Source: an uncultured Spartobacteria bacterium
GTDB taxonomy: Bacteria; Verrucomicrobiota; Verrucomicrobiia; Chthoniobacterales; Chthoniobacteraceae
Direction: 5' to 3'
Assembly: GCA_903933715.1 (NCBI GenBank)
Contig: CAIZLD010000001.1
Location: 1-64,000 of the forward strand
DNA: 64,000 bases
The position numbers and the translations under genes were made by a program. Below the pieces are notes generated by a model. It made no database searches, was not told the DNA's origin, and was given only the letters and a program-made list of their open reading frames with translations. The stretch's first letter is position 1, and every line of letters starts with the position of its first letter. Shown here one piece after another: positions 36,963 through 45,078 of the stretch.

Positions 36963-38713
36963 ACCAGCATCTGATCAAGTGCCACTCGGAACGCGCTGAA
37001 ATTCACCGGCTTCACGAAATGTTTCTCAAACCCGGCGAGACGGCTGGCGCGGAAATCTTCTTCGGTTCCGAAACCGCTCATGGCGATCCCGGGCAGCCCG
37101 TAAAGCTCTTTAAGCCGTTTCATAATCTCCATGCCGCTGCCATCGGGCAACCCGAGATCGCTCACCAAGCCATCGAATTTATGCTCCGCCGCCGCTTTGA
37201 TCGCCCCCTGGACCGACATTGCCGTCACTACCGAATAGCCCCATTTTTCCAGCAATCTGCGAAAGATTTGCAGCGTATCGGCGTGGTCGTCCACTAAAAG
37301 AAGAAGCGGGCTTTGTTTGGCCTCTGGCATGGCAGATGGAGCCGAATTGAAAACCGTACCGCTGAGCGGCAATTCCACCATAAAAACGGCCCCTTTGTTT
37401 TTGCCTTCGCTGGTCGCGGTTAATTGCCCGCCATGCAATTCCACCAGATTCTTAGCCAGGCTGAGCCCCAGCCCGAGACCCCCAAAAAGCCGCTTCCGGG
37501 TCCGTTCCCCCTGCTCAAACGGGCGAAACAAGCGGGCCAGTGTCTCCGGCTCGATCCCAACCCCGGTATCGGAAATCTGAATCCGGATCCGGTCGCCCAA
37601 GTTCAATGTGCACACGCGCAGCCTCCCCCCTTCGGGCGTAAATTTGATCGCGTTTTTTAATAAGCTCCAGAATACCTGCTGCAAGCGCCCGGAATCCCCA
37701 CAGACAATCGCATTTGCAGCCTCCAGAGTTTGCGTCAATTCCAGGCGCCGGAGTTCAATCTCGGAGCGGCATAGATCCAAAGCCCCTTTGAGGCAATTGT
37801 GGACATTCACGGTTTCACGGGTGATTTCGACCGTGCCCCGGATCATCCGGGTCAAATCCAGGAGATCGTCGATCAATCGCGATTCCATCTCCAGGTTGCG
37901 CCGGATCACCTCCAGGTCTCTCCGGGCCTCGGGCGGGACTTCTCCCCCGCTCAAAGCCGCGATTGCGGCCAGCGCGGGCGTCAGCGGGGTGCGCAGTTCA
38001 TGGCTGATCACAGCGATGAACTCGTCTTTGGCGTGATTGGCAGCTTCGGCCGATTCCTTGGCGTTTTTGAGATCGATTTCGATGCGCTTGTGTTCGGTAA
38101 TATCCCGGAAAACCCCGAGAATACATGGGCGGCGATCCAATTCCAATCCGGTCCCATTAATATCGGCGTAAAAAACCGTGCCATTCTTGCGTTGAACGGC
38201 GATATCAGTCAGGAGATTAGCGCCTCCACCCATCTCCTTAAAAACCGCTCTCACCCGGGGCAGCACCTCGGCGGGATGGAGATCGGAAATTTTGAGATTT
38301 CGGATTTCCTCCCTGCTGTAGCCGAGCATTTTAGAAAAAGCTTCATTGGCTATAGATAGCTGACTCGTTTCCAAATCGACCACAGCGATTCCGTCGGTAA
38401 TTTCCTCAAAGAGCGTTCGGAACTTGCGTTCGCTCAGTTGCCAGGAATGGCTCGCGTTCCAGAGTTTCGAAGTCAACCGGGCGATCAACAAATAAAGCAT
38501 CATCGCCGTCACGAAGACAAAGACGAAACCTTTCAGGATCGACCACTCCAACAGCATTTTCGAATCCGGAACCAGTGCGGAAAGAAGCCGATCGGAGAAA
38601 AAGATCCAGCCAGCCGCAACCAAAACATACGCAAATACAATGCCGCGGATTTTACGGAGCATCTGGGAATATCCAGTCTCTTTGAATTTTTTTGGCTGTT
38701 TGTTTGCCGTCAT
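36944..38713 (-). CDS. membrane hybrid sensor histidine kinase (PAS-HisKA-HATPase-REC)
   Basis: Hybrid histidine kinase of 589 aa with two N-terminal transmembrane helices (about 25-40 and 58-80), so its sensory input is likely at the membrane. Domains: PAS (about 98-210), HisKA with VISHELRTPL (His 238), HATPase with NAIKFTPEGG and GLGLGLSL, and receiver with LVSDLGLPDGSG (Asp 519) and HFVKPV. It shares its kinase-receiver core with the kinase at 3055-5784, down to LTPxxAxxxxL after the His box and DLGLPDGSG, so the two are paralogues. No response regulator is adjacent. It converges on mqnC. Confidence 0.9.
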   Translation of the reverse strand: MTANKQPKKFKETGYSQMLRKIRGIVFAYVLVAAGWIFFSDRLLSALVPDSKMLLEWSILKGFVFVFVTAMMLYLLIARLTSKLWNASHSWQLSERKFRTLFEEITDGIAVVDLETSQLSIANEAFSKMLGYSREEIRNLKISDLHPAEVLPRVRAVFKEMGGGANLLTDIAVQRKNGTVFYADINGTGLELDRRPCILGVFRDITEHKRIEIDLKNAKESAEAANHAKDEFIAVISHELRTPLTPALAAIAALSGGEVPPEARRDLEVIRRNLEMESRLIDDLLDLTRMIRGTVEITRETVNVHNCLKGALDLCRSEIELRRLELTQTLEAANAIVCGDSGRLQQVFWSLLKNAIKFTPEGGRLRVCTLNLGDRIRIQISDTGVGIEPETLARLFRPFEQGERTRKRLFGGLGLGLSLAKNLVELHGGQLTATSEGKNKGAVFMVELPLSGTVFNSAPSAMPEAKQSPLLLLVDDHADTLQIFRRLLEKWGYSVVTAMSVQGAIKAAAEHKFDGLVSDLGLPDGSGMEIMKRLKELYGLPGIAMSGFGTEEDFRASRLAGFEKHFVKPVNFSAFRVALDQMLVQSSSA

Positions 38714-39082
38714 GATTCAGGGGTTTTCACAACGAGCGTTTGCACCGCCGTCTGCATGCCTGAAAGCTGACCGGTTTTGGTGAAGATGTTTTTGCAAACC
38801 GGTTTCGAGGCTGGCGCAAATATTTTTTATAGGTTCCATAGCGGCTCAAAGCGATTTCCGCAGTCCACCAAACATCCCGGTGTATGATATCACACCCGCT
38901 GTCACCCGTCAAACTTTGGTCATAAATCAGCAGAACAGGGCTGGCGCAAATCAATTCCTGTTCCAGCAATTTATTTTGCACCAATTTTCGTTTTACAGCA
39001 GCAACCTGAAAGCAGCGCCCCGGCGCGTCAGAACGGGACCGCTCTTTACCGTGCGATCCCGTTCTTTTGTGGGGGGAGGGCT
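38714..39082. other. 369-base intergenic region with short repeats
   Basis: The words ggctggcgcaaat occur twice (near 38812 and 38940). A hairpin with nine-base stem, agaacggga and tcccgttct, lies at about 39029-39067. The hairpin lies downstream of the minus-strand transglutaminase-like gene but lacks a T run on that strand. I saw no gene. Confidence 0.4.
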
Positions 39083-39649
39083 CTATCTGTGGCTCCGGCT
39101 TCGCCCTGCCACCGGGCGGCTCGTGCGCGGCGCTGGATGACAGTAGGAACCGTTGCGATTGTAGGAGTAATTCACAAGGTAATCATCCGGTCCAACCGCC
39201 TCGGCGGGAATCGGTTCAGCGGTGTTGGTCGGATCCAGAATCCACCAGCGCCCATCCTTCTTCCACATCAACCAGGCGTGGCTGATCTTGGAGGTCAACC
39301 TTGCTTTTCCAATCACATAAAGCACATCCTTATCGTTCATACAACTCGCCAGCCACAGCGACTTGGCCTTGCAATCGCCCGAACGCTTGGCGGCGGTCAC
39401 TTCAGGCATGGCGGCCAGGTATGGGGAGTCAAAGGAGTATTTGAAGGCAAATCCCTGCCGCATCAAAGCCTCGACACGCTCCATGCTCGGTGAGCCGCCA
39501 TCGAGCCGGTGCAAAACGGCATCCACGGGACGACAATACGGATCATAGGGAGTCGGGCCGGGCCGGCTATTGCTAAGATCAGGCCGGGCGCCGGCAAATG
39601 TGGCACTGACCAGGAGGACAACAGATGTAAACAGATGTGTAAGTCGCAT
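39083..39649 (-). CDS. secreted transglutaminase-like cysteine-fold protein
   Basis: Exported protein of 188 aa with the signal peptide MRLTHLFTSVVLLVSATFAGA; the start was set at 39649 because upstream codons overlap repeat-like sequence. The mature protein carries a transglutaminase-like Cys-His-Asp array: Cys in KRSGDCKAKSLWLASC, His in KISHAWLMW, and Asp in WWILDPTNTAEP. Fold, length and spacing suggest a bacterial transglutaminase-like (BTLCP) or peptidase C93 relative. The C-terminal 30 residues are basic. A substrate is not apparent. The degenerate phosphatase is divergent from it. Confidence 0.7.
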   Translation of the reverse strand: MRLTHLFTSVVLLVSATFAGARPDLSNSRPGPTPYDPYCRPVDAVLHRLDGGSPSMERVEALMRQGFAFKYSFDSPYLAAMPEVTAAKRSGDCKAKSLWLASCMNDKDVLYVIGKARLTSKISHAWLMWKKDGRWWILDPTNTAEPIPAEAVGPDDYLVNYSYNRNGSYCHPAPRTSRPVAGRSRSHR

Positions 39650-39835
39650 CGTAAGTGCGACAACAGTTGTATTGAACCTTGCATCAGTCAACCCCCTACC
39701 CCTAAATAATGGAGATTTTTTTCGGAAGCGGTTGACGCCGTCGCAACCCCTCCCCAAGCTCTGCGCATTGATTGGAATTCCTGCTTTTCTCGTTTCTCAA
39801 TGCCGGGATTCCTGCTTTTCTTGAGGGCACGCCAA

Positions 39836-41131
39836 ATGAAACTTCGGAATCAACTTCTCGCTCTGGTCTGCTTACTGGTCTTTATCGGGTTTGGGTTTGT
39901 GTTTTTCCACAACTGGGTGGAACAGAAGCCGTTCGGGATCATCCTTTTTGTCACCGACGGACTCTCCACCAACACCCTCGCGGCCACGCGGCTTTATCAA
40001 AACGGCGCCAACGAACGCCTGGCCGTGGAATCGTTCCCCCACCTGGCCCTGCTGCGCAATGCTTCCAATGATTATGCCGTGCCGGATGCTGCCGCTGCCG
40101 CCACCTCGATTGCTACGGGGATCAAAGGCAACAACCGGGCTCTGGCCATGGAGCCGGGCGGCAAACCGATCGTTTCGATTCTGGCCCTGGCCCACGATGC
40201 GGGCCGCGGGACCGGCCTCATCAGCACCGGCGACCTCACTGATCCCACCCCTGCCGCCTTTTACGCCCACGCCACGGACGCAAAAGACCGGCAAGCCATC
40301 GCCGAACAGTTGATCGGGAGCGATTTTGTTGACATCACCCTGGGCGGCGGCCTCTCCAATTTCACCCCCGAAAGCAAAGGCGGCCTCCGTAAAGATGGAC
40401 GGGATTTGTGGCTGGAACTGCGTGGCAAGGGACATTCGCTGACACGCACAAAAGCCGAACTGGAAAGCACGCCCGCTTTCCTGACGACCCCTTTGACCGG
40501 TATCTTTGCCGACACCGACCTCGCCTTCTCATCCCAGATGGAGAGCGGCAGCCAGCAGCCATCGCTTTCCGACATGGTGCGGCGATCCATCCAGTTCCTC
40601 CAAAACAACCGGCGCGGCTACTTGCTGGTCATTGATGCGGCACTGGTTTCGCGGGCTGCCGAGCAAAACAAGGGGGAACGGGTCTTGAGCGAAACCGCCG
40701 ATTTCGACCGCGCAGTGGCGACCGCCCTGCAGTATGCGGGCGAAAAAGCGCTGATCCTCTGCATTGGCAAAAGCGACTTGGGCGGCTTGAGCCTCAACGG
40801 GCATCCGCTCCGGGACGACCACGGCGTGGCCTTGCTGGGCACCAATGCGGCCGGTTATCCGGCCCTCACCTGGAGCACTGGCCCCAACGGTCCTCGCAAA
40901 AACGACCCTTCTGCGCAATCTCAGCTATCGGCCAACCCCACCGCCTCCCCCTCACCCGCAGCAACACCTGCCGCCGCCGCCGAATCAGCTGAACCGGCCG
41001 CTTTTGGAACCGCTCAAGCGATCCCCACCGCCCGCGACATGATCGGAGTCGCCACCGGCCCGGGATCGGAAGGACTCAACGGCTTTATCGACAACACCGA
41101 GATTTTCAAAATCATTCAAAAAGGGTTATAG
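39836..41131 (+). CDS. alkaline phosphatase homologue, probably catalytically inactive
   Basis: Membrane-anchored protein of 431 aa. The start at 39836 gives an N-terminal helix (LLALVCLLVFIGFGFVFFHN). The body aligns with the alkaline phosphatase family: VTDGLSTNT for IGDGMG, VPDAAAAATSIATG for TDSAAAATALATG, and GDLTDPTPAAFYAH for the VTHATPAAFxAH segment. The nucleophile Ser is replaced by Ala (Ala 85). The zinc-binding DHAGH and ADH segments have become ALVSRAAEQN and IGKSDLGG. Asp 41 remains. It therefore looks like a pseudoenzyme. A Pro/Ala-rich linker (about 365-395) precedes the C-terminus. A terminator follows. Confidence 0.75.
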   Translation: MKLRNQLLALVCLLVFIGFGFVFFHNWVEQKPFGIILFVTDGLSTNTLAATRLYQNGANERLAVESFPHLALLRNASNDYAVPDAAAAATSIATGIKGNNRALAMEPGGKPIVSILALAHDAGRGTGLISTGDLTDPTPAAFYAHATDAKDRQAIAEQLIGSDFVDITLGGGLSNFTPESKGGLRKDGRDLWLELRGKGHSLTRTKAELESTPAFLTTPLTGIFADTDLAFSSQMESGSQQPSLSDMVRRSIQFLQNNRRGYLLVIDAALVSRAAEQNKGERVLSETADFDRAVATALQYAGEKALILCIGKSDLGGLSLNGHPLRDDHGVALLGTNAAGYPALTWSTGPNGPRKNDPSAQSQLSANPTASPSPAATPAAAAESAEPAAFGTAQAIPTARDMIGVATGPGSEGLNGFIDNTEIFKIIQKGL

Positions 41132-41157
41132 CAATTCAAACCGTCTGTTGATCACGC

Positions 41158-41192
41158 AAAAAAAGCCGCCCTCAATGAGAGCGGCTTTTTCT
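41158..41192. terminator. bidirectional intrinsic terminator
   Basis: The ten-base stem aaaaagccgc pairs with gcggcttttt (41160-41169 and 41181-41190), with a run of T on the plus strand and of A before the stem. It lies between the plus-strand phosphatase-like gene and the minus-strand ribbon-helix-helix gene, so it can serve both. Confidence 0.85.
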
Positions 41193-41209
41193 TAAACCCG
41201 AAAAGAGAA

Positions 41210-41401
41210 TTAGCTGTTTTTATCTTGCTTGCCGCGCGCAGCGCCAGCTTCTTCCAAAGCACCATCGTCCAAGCTGGCGACGTCTTTGTCGATCAGAGTG
41301 ATTAGATAGTTGCTCAGAGAGCGGCGGTCGCGCTTGGCTCGAGTCTTTGCTTTCTCAAGCAAATCTTCGGGACAACGGAATGCGGTGTATTTGCTGCTCA
41401 T
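41210..41401 (-). CDS. ribbon-helix-helix DNA-binding protein, 63 aa
   Basis: Small protein with an Arc/MetJ-type ribbon-helix-helix: a short strand YTAFRCPEDL, then helices EKAKTRAKRDRRS and LSNYLITLIDKD. Such proteins bind DNA as dimers, often as antitoxins or copy-number regulators. No toxin gene is adjacent on either side, so it is either a free regulator or an orphan antitoxin. The C-terminal 15 residues are polar and disordered. The terminator at 41158-41192 lies just downstream. Confidence 0.8.
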   Translation of the reverse strand: MSSKYTAFRCPEDLLEKAKTRAKRDRRSLSNYLITLIDKDVASLDDGALEEAGAARGKQDKNS

Positions 41402-41505
41402 TGGAGATCTGAGTTAAATATTGGTTTTTTGTGAACGACCAGTTTACAGCATAACACCCCCCGGAAGTAAAGCGTTTTGTTTAACCGCCGTTCCATCCAT
41501 CCTTT

Positions 41506-41673
41506 TAGAGCGTTTTAAATTGAAGTGTTTACAATGATGCGAGAGCGCCGCGGGTTGATGCACGGGCTCTTCAAGCGAAGTGGCTGTATTTCCAATACTG
41601 CCCGAGCTTGAAAGACCGCGCAGCGGCCCGCGCCGCCGAGCAGCGTGTAAACAATAAAATTTAAACCGCTCTA
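41506..41673. repeat. 168-bp full-length hairpin element (family F)
   Basis: Terminal arms 41506-41533 and 41646-41673 match inverted at 24 of 28 positions, and the interior remains self-complementary to an apex ctgtatt-tcc-aatactg. Size and apex (gcctgtatt in the other copy) are close to the element at 19683-19848, so they may be diverged copies of one family. It ends 15 bases from the stop codon of the tgt gene. Confidence 0.75.
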
Positions 41674-41688
41674 GCTTATCGATGGCAG

Positions 41689-42825
41689 CTACGGCTCCTG
41701 CGCATTCCAGGGGATGTAATTAGCGACAAATTCCCGCCGGAAACGATCAAACGTTCCGGCCTCGATTTCCGCCCGCGCCCGCGCCATCAGCGTGAGGTAA
41801 AAATGAAGATTATGGAGCGAGATGAGCCGCAACCCGAGGATTTCCTCCGACTTGACGAGGTGCCGCAAATAGCCGCGCGAAAATTCCCGGCACGCCGGAC
41901 AGGTGCATCCTTCTTCAATCGGCCCCTTGTCCAGGATATACGGGTTGTTCTTTAAATTGATCGTCCCCCGGGCGGTGAACGCGGTGCCGTTGCGGGCGAT
42001 CCGGGTCGGCAAAACGCAGTCAAACATATCGACTCCGAGCGCTATCATGTTGAGCATCTGCGGCGGCGTCCCAAGCCCCATCGCATACCGGGCCTTGTTG
42101 ACCGGCAAAAACGGTTCGGCGTTTTGAACGGCCGCCATCATTTCCGTCTCCGGTTCCCCCACGCTCACCCCGCCAATCGCGTAGCCGTCGAAATTCATTT
42201 CCACGAGCGCTTCGGCGCTCGCCCGGCGCAACTCGGCAAAGGTCGCCCCCTGGACGATCCCAAACACCGCCCCGCGCTGCTCCCCTGCGGCGTCCCTGGC
42301 TTGCGCCCATTGACGGCATCGTTGAGCCCAGCGCAAAGTGAGTTCCAGGCTCCTGGCCGCGTAATCGTATTCGCACGGGTAAGGGGGGCATTCGTCAAAC
42401 GCCATCGCGATATCCGAACCCAGCGTCGCCTGGATATCCATCGAGGTTTCCGGGCCGATGAAGCACGGCGCACCGTCCAGGTGACTCTGGAAATGAACCC
42501 CCTCCTCGGTGATCTTGCGCAGTTTCGCCAGTGAAAACACCTGGAACCCGCCACTGTCAGTCAGGATTGGCCGATCCCAGTTCATAAACCGGTGAAGCCC
42601 CTCGAAATGGCGCATTACATGCAAGCCGGGCCGGATAAACAGATGGTAGGTATTGCCGAGAATGATTTGCGCATCGAGTTCCTTTAGCTCCCGGGGACTG
42701 ACCGCCTTCACCGTCCCTTGCGTCCCCACGGGCATGAAAATCGGCGTCTCGATGACTCCGTGGCGGGTGGTCAGACGGCCCCGGCGGGCCTTGGAAACGG
42801 GATCAGTGGCTAGAAGTTCAAACAC
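41689..42825 (-). CDS. tgt: canonical tRNA-guanine(34) transglycosylase
   Basis: Stand-alone Tgt of about 378 aa, the usual length. GTG at 42825 gives the normal N-terminus FELLATDPVSKARRG; longer in-frame starts overlap the next gene's promoter side. Active-site residues are intact: [31 protein letters not shown], nucleophile in VDMFDCVLPTRIARNG, which keeps both RNA-contact Arg, and zinc ligands in CTCPAC and LHNLHFY. It exchanges G34 for a queuosine precursor in Asn, Asp, His and Tyr tRNAs. It is a paralogue of the first half of the fusion at 9296-11320. The BamD-like gene is divergent from it. Confidence 0.94.
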   Translation of the reverse strand: MFELLATDPVSKARRGRLTTRHGVIETPIFMPVGTQGTVKAVSPRELKELDAQIILGNTYHLFIRPGLHVMRHFEGLHRFMNWDRPILTDSGGFQVFSLAKLRKITEEGVHFQSHLDGAPCFIGPETSMDIQATLGSDIAMAFDECPPYPCEYDYAARSLELTLRWAQRCRQWAQARDAAGEQRGAVFGIVQGATFAELRRASAEALVEMNFDGYAIGGVSVGEPETEMMAAVQNAEPFLPVNKARYAMGLGTPPQMLNMIALGVDMFDCVLPTRIARNGTAFTARGTINLKNNPYILDKGPIEEGCTCPACREFSRGYLRHLVKSEEILGLRLISLHNLHFYLTLMARARAEIEAGTFDRFRREFVANYIPWNAQEP

Positions 42826-42976
42826 AACGTGAAAATAGGGGAGGAAGGGGAGCTTGGGAAACAACAAAAAGTTGCCGGGCCAAAAACACCGCATTCCAGA
42901 TCAGCGATTCCCTGAGCTTCAAATTGCACCGCCACCCTTGACGCCTTCCGTCTCTTCCACTAGCGTCATTCCCGAT

Positions 42977-44155
42977 ATGCGGAAGCTCATTGTTTTATCA
43001 TCGCTCACCCTGGCTTTGCTGATGTTTCAGGTTCCGCCAGTCTGCGCTGCGACGGTTTACCGCCCCGGCGAAGGTTTCCACAGCGAAGATGAAGATTCAG
43101 GAGTCCTGGAACAATCCGCCAGCGAACAGCTTCAAAAAGCCCGCGCGCTGGAAGCCGAGGGGAATCTCAAAAAAGCGATCGGCGCTTACCGAGCCCTGAT
43201 CAAAGGCTTTCCCGGCTCCGGCGCCTCCCCTCAAGCCCAATTCAAAATCGCGGAACTTTGCGAGCAAATCGGCGAACCCGAACGGGCCTTCAAAGCCTAT
43301 AGCCAATACATAGCCGATTACCCGCGCGGCAAAGAATTTGACAGCGTGGTCGAACACCAGTTCGGGATTGCCAAAGCGTTCCTCAACGGCGAACGCCGCA
43401 AACTTTTTGGCGTCAAAGCGTTCCCGTCCATGGAGCGGGCCCAGAAGATGTTCGAGGAGATCGTCAAAACCGCCCCTTACAGTAAATTCGCGCCGCTTGC
43501 CCAGTTTAACATCGGCATGGCGCTCGAAAAACAGACCCGGTATCCGGAAGCGCTCGCCGCTTACCAGCTTACCGTAGACAAATATCCCAACGACGATATC
43601 GCTGGCGATGCTCAATACCAGATCGGCTACGTCCAGATGCACCTGATCGATACCGGCTCCAACGACCGGGCGGCCCGGGTCAAAGCCCGCGACGCATTCG
43701 AAGACTTCCTGGTCCGCTATCCGCAGAGCGAGAAAGTCCAGCAAGCCCAAGCCAACGTCACCAAGCTCTCCGATAGGAATCTCAAAAAAACATTGGAAGT
43801 CGCCCGGTTCTACAACAAAACCAAAAATTACAAGGCGGCCGTCATCTACTACAACCAGATCCTTCAGGATGGCAAGAATACCCCCGAAGGCGAAGAAGCG
43901 AGCAAAAGCTTGGAGCAGCTAAAGCAAAACGTCGATCCCGAGGCACTTCGCGCCGGGCCGGAACTCGCCGAAACCGGCGGCAAAGCCCAGGAACGCCGTA
44001 AACTCCAGGCCCAAGTCGATACCGCTTCGCGCCCCGACTTTGCCGGCCCGCCCGCACCGGCCAGTGCGCCTGAGGAGACCGCTCCCGAAGCGCCCAAGCT
44101 GCGCACTCCCGGCAACCTCCCCCCCCCGCCCGAACCCGCACTGCCCGCCCAATAG
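42977..44155 (+). CDS. BamD-like exported TPR protein
   Basis: Exported protein of 392 aa with the signal peptide MRKLIVLSSLTLALLMFQVPPVCA; no lipobox Cys follows, so it is not a classic BamD lipoprotein. The body holds four or five TPR-type repeats: LQKARALEAEGNLKKAIGAY, QFKIAELCEQIGEPERAFKAY, AQFNIGMALEKQTRYPEALAAY, and one more near 270-290. Spacing matches the outer-membrane BamD/ComL fold. The C-terminal 70 residues are Pro/Ala-rich. It would help assemble or organise outer-membrane proteins. The LptE-like gene starts 11 bases after its stop. Confidence 0.8.
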   Translation: MRKLIVLSSLTLALLMFQVPPVCAATVYRPGEGFHSEDEDSGVLEQSASEQLQKARALEAEGNLKKAIGAYRALIKGFPGSGASPQAQFKIAELCEQIGEPERAFKAYSQYIADYPRGKEFDSVVEHQFGIAKAFLNGERRKLFGVKAFPSMERAQKMFEEIVKTAPYSKFAPLAQFNIGMALEKQTRYPEALAAYQLTVDKYPNDDIAGDAQYQIGYVQMHLIDTGSNDRAARVKARDAFEDFLVRYPQSEKVQQAQANVTKLSDRNLKKTLEVARFYNKTKNYKAAVIYYNQILQDGKNTPEGEEASKSLEQLKQNVDPEALRAGPELAETGGKAQERRKLQAQVDTASRPDFAGPPAPASAPEETAPEAPKLRTPGNLPPPPEPALPAQ

Positions 44156-44166
44156 CCCCGCCTGCA

Positions 44167-44682
44167 ATGAAGTCCACGATTTTTGCCCTCGCGCTCGCCA
44201 TCACCATGCTCTTGAGCGGTTGTGCGGGATACCATATTGGCGCCACCGTTCCTAAAAAAATGGAATGCGTCCGGACGCTTGCCGTCCCGACTTTCCATAA
44301 CGATACCCTCGTCCCGCGTCTCGAATCGCTGGCCGCCAGCACCGTCGTCCGGGCGTTTCAGCAAGACGGCACATTGCAAATCCGCAGTTGCCAGGACGCC
44401 GATGCCATTCTTGAGGGAAGAATCGAGGGGATTCGCCGCCGGGGGGCACGTTCCGTCCGCAGCGACATCATCAAACAGCAGGAATATCTCCTCACCGTCA
44501 ACATTTTCTACGTCATCAAGAGCCGCACGACAGGAGAAGTGATCGACCAGGGGACCATCGTCGGCAACACGAGCTTTTTTGTCTCCGGCAATGATGTCAA
44601 TCAGGACGAACGGCAAGCCATTCCGCTCGCCATCGAAAACGCGGCCTCGCGCATCGTCAGCCGCGTCACGACCGGTTGGTAA
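44167..44682 (+). CDS. LptE-like outer-membrane lipoprotein
   Basis: Lipoprotein of 171 aa with signal and lipobox LLSGCAGYHIG (Cys near 19). The following GATVPKKMECVRTLAVPTFHNDT and FVSGNDVNQDERQAIPLAIE match the LptE/RlpB family, which plugs the LptD barrel for LPS insertion. The N-terminal PxFxN-type motif VPTFHNDTLVPRLE is typical of non-proteobacterial members. It is in operon with the BamD-like gene, consistent with an envelope-assembly unit. No lptD is in this window. Confidence 0.85.
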   Translation: MKSTIFALALAITMLLSGCAGYHIGATVPKKMECVRTLAVPTFHNDTLVPRLESLAASTVVRAFQQDGTLQIRSCQDADAILEGRIEGIRRRGARSVRSDIIKQQEYLLTVNIFYVIKSRTTGEVIDQGTIVGNTSFFVSGNDVNQDERQAIPLAIENAASRIVSRVTTGW

Positions 44683-44801
44683 TCGCCTTTGGAAAGATTC
44701 GTTTTTCTGATTTCGGCAAAAAACATTGCAATCGGGCCGTCCTGGGCCTTTCCTTGAGCTGATCTAACCAGCAACCAGCAATGAAAGGAGTTGAAACCAG
44801 C

Positions 44802-44915
44802 ATGTTTAAAGCACTCGTACTTCTCGCAGTCGCAGTGTCTCTTCTGAACCTCGGCGCTTGCGCCGGCAAGAAAGAAGTGACCACGACCCACGTTTCCACC
44901 ACTCACGCCAAGTAA
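44802..44915 (+). CDS. small lipoprotein, 37 aa
   Basis: Very short gene ending in TAA at 44913-44915. The start ATG at 44802 follows AAAGGAG at 44783-44789; an upstream in-frame ATG at 44781 is possible. The product has a hydrophobic segment (MFKALVLLAVAVSLLNLG) and a lipobox LGACAGKKE, then a Thr/His-rich tail (TTTHVSTTHAK). It resembles entericidin-type or other tiny surface lipoproteins. An intrinsic terminator follows at once, so it may be a separate unit after lptE. Confidence 0.65.
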   Translation: MFKALVLLAVAVSLLNLGACAGKKEVTTTHVSTTHAK

Positions 44916-44930
44916 GCGGTAAAACACACC

Positions 44931-44963
44931 AAAAGGCCAGACCGCAAGGTCTGGCCTTTTTGT
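44931..44963 (+). terminator. intrinsic terminator after the small lipoprotein gene
   Basis: Thirteen-base stem aaaaggccagacc with its complement ggtctggcctttt, a gcaa loop and a T run. It ends the LptE/small-lipoprotein transcription. Confidence 0.88.
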
Positions 44964-45078
44964 ATTAGGAAAAGGCAAGAGCGCTGTAGTATCTCGGTTT
45001 TTTTCGGAAGAAGAGAATCCGCAGATTGCGCAGATGAACGCAGATTTATGCTGATATAATCGGCCAAATTTTGCTTCT

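Noticed and set aside
39029-39067. Intrinsic terminator after the transglutaminase-like gene
   Set aside because: The agaacggga/tcccgttct stem lacks a T tract on the minus strand.
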